This document shows, one piece after another, positions 13,601 through 25,600 of a stretch of 64,000 bases of DNA. Below the pieces are notes generated by a model that was not told the origin of the DNA, searched no databases, and saw nothing but the letters and a program-made list of their open reading frames with translations. The number at the start of each line of letters is the position of its first letter. The stretch's first letter is position 1. Source of the stretch: Nemopilema nomurai (taxonomy: Eukaryota > Cnidaria > Scyphozoa > Rhizostomeae > Rhizostomatidae); assembly GCA_003864495.1 (NCBI GenBank), contig ML133422.1, positions 1,048,420-1,112,419 of the forward strand. Direction: 5' to 3'. Position numbers and translations under genes: made by a program.

Positions 13601-16600
13601 TTCAGCTCGTCATTAGACTCGTCTCCAACACCTTCAAGCAGTTCAGTGGTGGAAGTGGAATCCTTCAGCTCGTCATTAGACTCGTCTCCAACACCTTCAA
13701 GCAGTTCAGTGGTGAAGTGGAAATCCTTCAGCTCGTCATTAGACTCGTCTCCAACACCTTCAAGCAGTTCAGTGGTGGAAGTGGAATCCTTCAGCTCGTC
13801 ATTAGACTCGTCTCCAACACCTTCAAGCAGTTCAGTGGTGGAAGTGGAATCCTTCAGCTCGTCATTAGACTCGTCTCCAACACCTTCAAGCAGTTCAGTG
13901 GTGGAAGTGGAATCCCAGCTCGTCATTAGACTCGTCTCCAACACCTTCAAGCAGTTCAGTGGTGGAAGTGGAATCCTTCAGCTCGTCATAGACTCGTCTC
14001 CAACACCTTCAAGCAGTTCAGTGGTGGAAGTGGAATCCTACAGCTCGTCATTAGACTCGTCCTCAACACCTTCAAGCAGTTCAGTGGTGGAAGTGGAATC
14101 CTTCAGCTCGTCATTAGACTCGTCTCCAACACCTTCAAGCAGTTCAGTGGTGAAGTGGAATCTTCAGTCGTCTCCAACACCTTCAAGCAGTTCAATAGGA
14201 AGTGGAATCCTTCAGCTCGTCATTAGACTCGTCTCCAACACCTTCAAGCAGTTCAGTGGTGGAAGTGGAATCCTTCAGCTCGTCATTAGACTCGTCTCCA
14301 ACACCTTCAAGCAGTTCAGTGGTGGAAGTGGAATCCTTCAGCTCGTCATTAGACTCGTCTCCAACACCTTCAAGCAGTTCAGTGGTGGAAGTGGAATCCT
14401 TCAGCTCGTCATTAGACTCGTCTCCAACCCTTCAAGCAGTTCAGTGGTGGAAGTGGAATCCTTCAGCTCGTCATTAGACTCGTCTCCAACACCTTCAAGC
14501 AGTTCAGTGGTGGAAGTGGAATCCTTCAGCTCGTCATTAGACTCGTCTCCAACCTTCAAGCAGTTCAGTGGTGGAAGTGGAATCCTTCAGCTCGTCATTA
14601 GACTCGTCTCCAACACCTTCAAGCAGTTCAGTGGTGGAAGTGGAACCTTCAGCTCCCTCATTAGACTCGTCTCCAACACCTTCAAGCAGTTCAGTGGTGG
14701 AAGTGGAATCCTTCAGCTCCTCATTAGACTCGTCTCCAACACCTTCAAGCAGTTCAGTGGTGGAAGTGGAATCCTTCAGCTCCTCATTACACTCGTCTCC
14801 AACACCTTCAAGCAGTTCAGTGGTGGAAGTGGAATCCTTCAGCTCGTCATTAGATTCGTCTCCAACACTTTCAAGCAGTGCAATAGTTGAAGTGGAATCT
14901 TTCAGTTCGTCTCCAACACCTTCAAGCAGTTCAATAGCGGAAGTGGAATCCTTCAGCTCGTCATTAGACTCGTCTCCAACACCTTCAAGCAGTTCAGTGG
15001 TGGAAGTGAAATCCTTCAGCTCGTCATTAGACTCGTCTCCATCACCTTCAAGCAGTTCAATAGTGGAAGTGGAATCCTTCAGCTCGTCTCCATCACCTTC
15101 AAGCAGTTCAGTGGTGGAAGTGGAATCCTTCAGCTCGTCATTAGTCTCGGCTCCATCACCTTCAAGCAGTTCAATAGTTGAAGTGGAATCTTTCAGTTCG
15201 TCTCCAACACCTTCAAGCAGTTCATTGGTCGAAGTGGAATCCTTCAGCTCGTCTTTAGACTTGTCTCTAACATCTTTAATCATATTTGATGGGACTGTTG
15301 CAGAATCAAGCTTATTTTCATCTTTTGGTTCTTCGTTCTCTGTTTTATTTGTTTCGTCGTTTTCAATATCAAGCCTTTCCTCGCCGGTATCAGGTATTTT
15401 TTTGTTTTTTATCATCAGTTTACTGAAGTTGCTGGTAAAGTTAGACAAATTTATTTCATGTTTGTGTTTTGATGTCATTTCTTTCTATTGCTTTATTGTT
15501 CCTTATTGACACTTTGACTTCGCTAGTTTTACCTACACAAATCTTTTAGAAGTATGCAATGACGTCTCCTGATTTAGTTAAAGATTGCGTATAGATATGA
15601 AGCTTTTTTCCGTTTTAGATTTAGATAAACTATGCACTAGGTTCAGCGTAGTTGTATCATTATTGTTATACATGTTCAACTCGGTCATTGGTTTACACAT
15701 TCGCTTTTATACTGAAATATTGATTTCTTCACAGTTTTGCCTTCTGTTACACCTTATAGTCCGACGTCTACGCCAATACCAGGTATGCCTTCCATATAGA
15801 ATTCATATGGCTGCAGACATGTTTTCAATACTTTTTCAGTCTTTTAGTATTTCAGCCTCGGGAATTTCTTTTAAATCAATATCATACTTTATTGAATGCT
15901 TGTAATCTAATTTTACTGTCTTCCGGTGTTAATTATGTTTTCTATTAATCCCCATTATTTTCAGTCAAACATATGATTCTGATTCCCTTCTTTTCCCTAT
16001 CACTTAAAAGCTGCTTACATTTATTTTGCCAAGTACAAGTCAAACTACAAATCGTATCTACTTCCTTTTGTCCACTTCATCTTCATGTTCAAAATATAAT
16101 TCTTACCCATATTTGCTTTGGCTATTCTGAATGAAACTAGTCATATAATAATCAATAGTAGATTTTATTTTGATTGCAATGTTTTCGCTTAAGTCTTTTC
16201 TCTATTCATTATTATTTTGTTATTATTCCTTAAAACGTTTGAAGCTTTTTTCGGCTCTCAATTTTCAGCTTTCATAGCAATTGGACAAATCTTATTTCCC
16301 ATAGCTAATGAAAATTTCGATATCCACCTATTTTTCTTTCGTAATAAGAATATTTTTGTAGTGACTGGTATCCATTGATTTCCTATTTAAGATATTGATG
16401 AGTGCGCATCGAACGCCCACAACTGTCATTCAAACGCTACTTGTACAAACACTGTTGGCAACTTTAGTTGCTCTTGCAATGCTGGTTTCACTGGCGATGG
16501 AAGTAACTGTACAGGTAAATGATTGGTATTTGTTTCTTTTTGTTGAATGATGGCTTTTCATTCATATTTACAGACACATTGATCTCTATGAAAGTTGTGT

Positions 16601-19600
16601 GCAGGGAATACTTTCTTTTATCCATGATTTTGGTGGTCATTTGGAACAAGCGTATTAGTGATAAATGACTCTGTTTCGTATTTCGTTCGATGGAAAAGTG
16701 AATTTCATGCTGGTGATATCTAATAAATTTTCCATTTAAGATATTGATGAGTGCGCATCGAACGCCCACAACTGTCATTCAAACGCTACTTGTACAAACA
16801 CTGTTGGCAACTTTAGTTGTTCTTGCAATGCTGGTTTCACTGGCAGTCGGACATTGTGTACAGGTATGTGTTGGCTTTATCTCTATTGTTTCTTTATGTA
16901 TTTACTTTTGTAAGCACTTGTTTTTTTAAATCTGAATGCTCAGTTAACTCTGATTAGGTTGGCCATTATTGTCTTACGTCCCCGACCGATTTTCTGCCTT
17001 TTAAATTTTAACATTTGCTTTCAAATCTTCTATTTTTGTTCACACTACAGTTCAAAACTATTTTTGTTTTAATGTTCTAATAATTGCATGTTTATTGAGC
17101 CTTCGCGTCATTTTATGAAATTGATATTTTTAGTTTCAATTATTGTTTTTCTTATACGTTTTTATCCTTATCAATACGTTAGCTGATGTTCTTTTTAAAT
17201 CCTAAATTTTAATGTTCAATACGGTGCTTTATTTGCCAAGTATGCAGTTGATGTATTTTTCATCCCAATTTATCCAAATTTTTCCCAGTTTCCTTATTTA
17301 TAAAAGTTGTTTTCTTTCGATTTATCGTCATGTCGCTTAGCTAAATAGTAAGTTTGCAAGTTGCCCTAGGATTTTATCGATTTTAGGATCGTACCCATTT
17401 TCTTTTTTTCTTGTCAGCTTTGACTTTTTTCGTCTTGCAACTTTCATGTTGTTTGTGCAATTTTGTTATTGATTGCTTCCCTGTCTATCGCGGGAGTCTA
17501 TTACTGAGTTTAAAGCCGTTAAAAAAAGATATGTTTTTCTGAATCATCAACGATTATAACTAGATTGCCTTTTGATTGATTTGGGAATCCTGTTTGAAAT
17601 TTATCACAGATGTGCCACTGAATGATGTCCGTTTTAGTTATCAACTCTTTGTCATTGCCATAATATTTTTCCCGTCTTGATATTTTCCTCTTGATTATAC
17701 CCACTAATATTTTTTTCACTGCCAATGGTTAAATCTGGTTTAGGTATATATTTTTAAAATGGGGAATAATTTGTTTAATGATGCTTTTCCATTTGCAATT
17801 TTGTTATTTCCAAAGTTGCCTTTTCCATTTTCACTGATCAAATTGGATATCATTGAAGTGCTCCAAGTTGAAGTGGTATCTCTGATTTAAGTTATTGTTT
17901 TTTCAATCAATTTTGTTCTCGATCATATCTATTTTGCTCTTGATAAATGCCCGTCTTTGCTATATTTCTAAAATATGAAACTTGATATTGTATCAGTGTC
18001 AGTATCCGCATATGTCACTCTTCTCTTCTACTATCTCCTCGCACAGACATCAACGAGTGTCTCAGCTTTAATTTACACGGATGCGAGCATAATTGTACCA
18101 ATTCCATCGGATCTCACTACTGCTCCTGTCTCAGTGGGTATCGACTAATCAACAACACTAGCTGTAAAGATATCGACGAATGCAGCGAAAACACACACAG
18201 TTGTCATTCAAATGCCACCTGTTTTAACAGCATTGGCTCGTATGCATGCTCCTGTGATGAAGGTTATACTGGTAACGGTACATACTGCAAAGGTACTTTC
18301 AATTGTTTATTTCTTTATTGTCTAAGTGCCTTAGATGCAAAGAATAGCATATCTATTTTGCGTTTGTTAAACTTTAACATGCATACAATGCCTGCCAAGA
18401 ACCCAGGTATACAAACCACAATGTGCGTCAATCCAAAAAGATCATTTTTTGCTCCTGATTTGTTCCTTTGAACGATGATGGGGTATTGTACTTTTATCTT
18501 AGGTGGGTCATTGTATTTACTTCTTTAGAAATCAAGAACACCTCATAGCCTAAAACTGGCTTGAAATTTTGAAAAAATAACGCGAAAAATGAGATCAACG
18601 CCATCAAGAACTTATGGTTTGATCATGGTTTTGGGGTCATTATTAACAGTTTTGAATTAAAATTTGAACGCGAGTGAGTGAACGCGAGTCAAAGAATTGT
18701 CGCAAGTGTGCCAACAATTTTTGCAGGCATTATACATTCTTTCATACATAGTGGAGAGGCATACGACCCTAGAGCCTTACAGGGTATGTACCTAGACAGA
18801 TGGTCAAGGTTGCTCTACTTGAACAGGAAATTCAGTATTCCTGTCTTGGAAACCATTTTTTGGCAATGAAATCTTGAAATTTATTTTCCACTAAAAGTTG
18901 TTTCGAAAAATGTCTCTACACCATCGAAATTCTACACCAAAATCCAAGCCGATTCTGACCCACCCTAATTTGAAGATATGATTTCACTCTCTCCAGGCTC
19001 TCAGGAAATGATCTTTCCCCAGTTGCACTTGAAATCCCAACTGCCGCCTTAAGCTTTGGTAATTAAACAATTTGTAGAATAAAGTCTAAGATCGTGACCA
19101 AACACAGGGAACAAGCATTATTGGCATTACTAAAACTCAGGGCTTGGTCATGCTGTACTTGTTGACACGATTGAATTAGAAACCCTGTTTTAGTCTCTGA
19201 AAATAGAAGAGCGGATGAGCCCATAAACGCGAATACCACGAATGGCTATACCACTTAAATAAACGCTGTTTTGAAATTTTTCTCAACGGATGTTACTTGT
19301 TTACAGAGGACCGCCTGTTCATTTTTGACCAATCGGGGCTTGCAAGTATAGATGACAAATCAAAGTTCTTCAGAGTCCTGTCCGGCATTCCTATTGGCAG
19401 TGAAATCTACAAAAGAGTTTACGTGAGTGGAAAAATTCAGCCTGCTTTATCAGTTTATCGTTCCCTAACAGATGCATACAGCTGAATTATCTTCTCTGTT
19501 GTCACGGATTATGAATTTTTTCCATAACCTTATGTCACTAATTGTGTAATTTACAACATTTATGCTGTTATGTTTTGAAAGACCAACTTTTGAGATGGAA

Positions 19601-22600
19601 AAAAGTTTGACAGTTTTCTTATTTTCTACCAAAGTTTGAATTTTATTGTATCTTGTTGACCTTTTTCTGATTTCATTAAGATTAGCTCCTCATCGTGTCA
19701 AAAAGATTCACTTGCTTGATGATGATTGTAACGAATATACCTTAGAATGTTATCATACAGAAGTCAGAACGAATAGAATAGGGTGTTCTAGGCAACATGA
19801 CGCAGGCTAGGCGTGTTGTATTATACAATTCTATATTTGCGTGTTTTATTTATTAAGTATTGAATGCATTTTCATTTAAAATTTATGGGCCTACAGGGTT
19901 TATAATTTTGATAATAAGATGTGCTGATGATTTTGACAGTTCTTGTTTGTTGTAATTCATATTTTTATAAATCTTTTTTCATGCCCAAATTTGGTCTTCC
20001 GTTTTATTTTAGGCCTGTAGCAATGGATACTTTGCGTTCGAACGGAAGTATTGCTCGTGGAATCCAACCTTCTACTCCAACCTGGTTATATTTCCCGCTT
20101 TTTGGCATGATATTGATTTCAGAGATGGTAAAGGTGGGTTTACAGCTTCAAAACATGAAATCTCGCAAACGGACGCTATCACAATCAAGCTTTTTAACCA
20201 AACAAGAACATATCTACAGCGATACGCCAACGTGACAAATTTCGTTCCAACTGCTATATTACTCGGAACCTGGCTGAAGGGAACTCCATATCCATACTAC
20301 AACTTTTTAAACTCAAATGAGGTAACTTTTCTCTACGAACGTACAATATTTTTAGGCATTTTTATCTATAAACGTCCCAGTTCTTGAGAATGTTGACCGG
20401 GTGTAAGAACTAAGGCTTTACTTTTTTCCTCATTGATATGAAAAAGGGACATATTTTTATTTTTCAAGTTTATCAAAATATTAAACGACTTTTTTTCCTA
20501 ACTTCATCTAGCTTCTGGCTTAAGTCAAAGGTACCAGATTCATTCACTCCAAGTACATAAGTGCTATTGAAGTTGATGCTAAGTCGATAAACTATAATTA
20601 ATGATGTTATAAATGTTTCAAATTGAGATATTTTTCACAAATTTTTATTTTTTGGACCTTAGGTCAGCATTTGGGATGATGCATTTGCGTTGTGGCAATT
20701 AAGATTGTAACAGACTCCATAAGTAATTTGCAGGCATGACGTACTTGATAAATTAAAAATGTTGCATTCTAGCGTGTCACTTTTCAAATAAACATTGCAA
20801 CTGATGGCAGAACCACTCATGTGTCATATGTTTATGACGACGAGGAGATGCTTTGGAGCCAGCAGTGGATAAAACCCAAGTATGGGTATGCATATCAGAC
20901 CCTGGGTGGAAGAGAAGTGCTTTCGGTAGCGCTGAATACACATGGGGCGCCAAGCACGTACAGATTCGACCGGGTTCTTGGTAACACCGGATTCAAAGGC
21001 AGATGGTCGTGGAAAGTGTCTGACAATCTTGACAACAATGCTGCTCAATGCTACAGCTGGTACAATAAACAGCCGAGTGAGAGCTATATCAGGAATATCA
21101 GAAGCCATGGCAGAAGCGATTGCCCTTGCTTGAGAAACCAAGCAATATTTGACAGGAGATTTAGACTTTCATCATCCACTGCAAGCATGACTTGCTATGA
21201 ACAGCGCGCGACATTCGTTTTCGTAGGCACATCAACTTCGTTTTATACAAAATGTTGTTATGACAGATATTGGTCGTTAATCAATAGCGAAGAGCCGGAT
21301 CTCGGAATTGCGACCCAGAAGCACGTGACGCAAGTTTTCTGGTGGCGCTACATTCTCTTTTTCCGTGGTTTTAGAAGACGTGCCCGGAATACGGCTAGGG
21401 TGGACGATGCATTGGCTTTTCAGCATTGCTGTCAAAGATCGTCTTTATGCAGTCTTTATAGAGAGAAGAGGCCAGTGCCAACTTGTTCTTTGTATAGACC
21501 ACCGATTATGGGTAGGTGCTCATTGAATTTATACCGCTGGAATCTTTCTCTTCAGTTTTTTCATGTTTATTTTCGATGCTGATAGCTTGATTTCGCGACA
21601 ATTTTAAATTCTAGCCTGGACTGGAGGTGATCCACACATCACGACCCTGGATGGGCACACGTACACTTTTAACGGCATCGGTGACTACATCTTGCTTGCG
21701 GCCGTTTCGAACTTCAGCCAGTTCCACATTCACTCTAGAATGAGTAAAGCTTCTGTGAATCCGAACTCAACCATCGCCAACTCCAAAGCTACGGTGTTTT
21801 CGGCATTTGCTTTGAAAGCCGACCAAGGAGCATTGGTTGAAATATATTTGAATACTTCAAGTAAGTGATTTTCATGCCTCTATTATGCGTACTTATTGTT
21901 CATACATGCCTTTGAGTTTTTAATGAAGTATATCTGATTGTTCTGTCAACCATATAATAACATTGTGATTTTTTTATTTATTTGTAGCGACGATTAGTGA
22001 AATTTTTGCAGCAATGAAACTCGTTTGTTTTTTATAGAAATAACGGATTTTTAAACCAGCTACTTTTGCTAGCTCTCCAACAATTTTTTTGCCTCCTTTG
22101 AACAGCAATTTTCATCTTGCTATCTTCTTGTACCAATTTTGCCTCCAGGACAGAATAACCAAATTTGAAAGACAGTAAAGCGTTCACTTGATTTTATAAA
22201 CCAGCTGTTTTTGCTAGCTTTCCAGTAACTCTTTTTGCCTCTTGCTATCTTCTTGTACCTATTCTACCTCTGGTGTTTATTGTCTACTTGTGGCTTGAAA
22301 AAGCGCTCTCCTTAATCATCATATATAATTGATCGTGTTATTCTTTTGCCTGTTTTTCTTGTAGCGGGTGCAGTGACGCTGCTAGTGGAAAAGCAGTTGT
22401 TCTCAACAGCCTACTTCAATTCTACTCGTACCATAAATGACACCGAAATAACCTGGACTGTTGGCAATAAAACTCAGCTATCTGTTTTCTATGATTCCGG
22501 AGTTGGTGCAGTGGTTGATGTTTTCAATAGCCAGCTGACCGTACAGGTGACGTCATCTCTGGAGTTCGTCAACCAGACGTCTGGGCTTCTTGGCGCCTAT

Positions 22601-25600
22601 AACAACGACAAAAGTGATGATTTTACACGACCTGACGGATCACGAATTCCAATCAACTCCACGCAGCAAACAGTTTACTTTGAATTCGGAAAACTTTGTA
22701 AGTGTTGTTGTATTTTGGAGACGATGGCTGCTAATAACTAGAATTTGCCATGCAGTTACGACTTGTAATTAATAGTTGTTTAAGAATCACAGTGACTGCA
22801 GAAAAATAACCGACTCAAGCGAGACTCGAACTCACGATCCCTGACTTTGTACGCCAAGTGCTCTATCGCTTAGCTATCGGCTCATGCTTGCAAGTTAGCA
22901 CTGCAGGCCAAGCCATTTATCCGCACTGCCCCTCACTTTTACCGATTGCACATTGTAGCTCCATCGCAGTGGACCCGTTGAGAGAGGTCTGCGATGGTCC
23001 TCCTGGTGTTGCCTATGACAGTTCGCAAGGAATCCTGTTGCCTATGACAGTTTGTTGTTTTTTTGGCATTTTCAAGATTGAAGGTACATATTCGCCATGC
23101 TGTTTTTAAAATGAAGTCCTTTTTTGCAGGGAATGTCACTGGGAACTCTTCGCTGTTTACTCTTGCAGACCAAGAGTATGATTCTAGCTTTGTACCACAG
23201 TTCTTTGATAGCACCGATGAGCTGTTTGGTAACAATACACAGCTTAGAAGCGAAGCAGAGGCAATTTGCGGCACCACGAGCTTCCAATGCCTATTCGACT
23301 ATGTTTTGACAGCTGATGGAAGTGCAGTCAAACAGACAATGTCCTCGTTGCAAGATTTTACCACTGAGCAAAAAGTTCTGAGTGAGTAAATAAACATTCC
23401 ATAACTTTTGAAGTTCTTCAATGTCGTCGAAATTGTGCACAAGCGTCTAGAATTCTGCCTTTTGTCTTCACGGATCATTCAGAAACATGAACAAATGTAA
23501 TTAGAAGTTTTTTGTGATCGAAATATTCCAGGAGTCAAGGTAAGTTTTCTTTTTGAGCAATCTTCATTTGAAGAAGGAAATAGTATCCGGCAGATATAGA
23601 TTAAAATTATGGATGTGTTTTAGAAAAGAGCAACCATTTCTTTTGCAAAGAATTTTTGAGAACTATTTCCTTGAAAACTTTTTGCCTGAAAAATTTCCGG
23701 CGACCACACGTTAAATTTGTTTATCATTTCCAGAATCATCAAAAACTTCCAGTTGATCTTAAAGATCCTCTATCATGCCTTTATCCCTTGCTGTAATGTC
23801 TATTCTACTTTTCAGATACCTTCCCGCCGTCAATAACTGGACCACTGACCTTGGCCGTCACATTTCAGCAGCAAATAAATTTCCAGATTGAAGCAACAAC
23901 CAACACCTCTTCTCTTCTCACATATGCAATTGAGACCAACGGTACAAGTCTGGAGGTGGATTCAAGTTCCGGGAACGTTACATGGACTGTTAATAGCACT
24001 GACTTCCGCCTGAAATTCCTGGTATCCGATTCAAACAACAACACTAACATGCTCTCCCCACGCATTACTTTGTGTTACTGCCTCAACAATGCTTCGTGTA
24101 ATGCATCTCAGGAAAACGAGCTCTCACAGCCGTTGAATAACCTGTTAACTTATGCCGCGTGTAAATGTCCTTCAGGATTCTCTGGAGCGTTTTGCGAGAC
24201 GAAGGTCTCCTTCTGTCTAGAAGATCCATGTTTTGAAGGAGTCAACTGCACTGACAATCTTGCGACGGGAACTGCTGTTTGCGATAGCTGTCCCGATGGT
24301 TATACTGGCGATGGAAGAAAATGTTATGGTCTGTGCCAAAATAATCTCAGTGCAATTATGTTATGGTCATTTCATATTTTCACTTTTAGTAGTCCGCTTC
24401 AATTTTCTTGCAATATGGAATTATATATTTAATCATTGCGTTTTCTCAACACAATATCGCAAGTTTAAATTTGCGATAGTTGTAATGTTCCCAACGGACA
24501 TTGAGATTTAAGCATCTTTTTGTGAAACGATGTCTGCAAGTAGGCCAATGATGTTTATGTCTTTCATGATCTTTTCTTAGTTCTTTCTAGATTCTTTTAA
24601 ATTCTTCTTATGGAAGCATCTTATTTCTCAGATTTTGATGAATGCGTCAACGGAACACACCAATGCGACCAGATATGTGTTAATACATTGGGGGCATACA
24701 ACTGTTCGTGTAGAACTGGGTTCAGATCTGTCAATCAAACTCATTGTGAAGATGTTGATGAGTGTGCTTCAAATAGCACGAACATATGCCAACAACTATG
24801 CAACAACACAATTGGAGGATACAACTGTTCGTGTAGAACTGGATTCAGATCTGTCAATCAAACTCATTGTGAAGATGTTGATGAGTGTGCTTCAAATAGC
24901 ACGAACCCATGCCAACAACTATGCAACAACACAATTGGAGGATACAACTGTTCGTGTAGAACTGGATTCAGATCTGTCAATCAAACTCATTGTGAAGATG
25001 TTGATGAGTGTGCTTCAAATAGCACGAACATATGCCAACAACTATGCAACAACACAATTGGAGGATACAACTGTTCGTGTAGAACTGGATTCAGATCTGC
25101 CAATCAAACTCATTGTGAAGATGTTGATGAGTGTGCTTCAAATAGCACGAACCTATGCCAACAACTATGCAACAACACAATTGGAGGATACAACTGTTCG
25201 TGTAGAACTGGATTCAGATCTGTCAATCAAACTCAATGTGAAGATATTGATGAGTGTGCTTCAAATAGCACGAACCTATGCCAACAACTATGCAACAACA
25301 CAATTGGAGGATACAACTGTTCGTGTAGAACTGGATTCAGATCTGCCAATCAAACTCATTGTGAAGATGTTGATGAGTGTGCTTCAAATAGCACGAACCT
25401 ATGCCAACAACTATGCAACAACACAATTGGAGGATACAACTGTTCGTGTAGAACTGGGTTCAGATCTGTCAATCAAACTCGTTGCGAAGGTGCCGCTGTG
25501 CCTTCAAGTAGCTACTCTGAGGCTTTTGGAACATCAAGTATTTATTTGGCTGCATTGACGTCATTATATAGCAGTTTTTCAGAAGCAAAAACATTATCCT

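Noticed and set aside
11555..14537. Minus-strand acidic ORFs in the Ser-rich array
   Set aside because: Reverse complements of the coding Ser repeat; no minus-strand splice sites or partner exons found.
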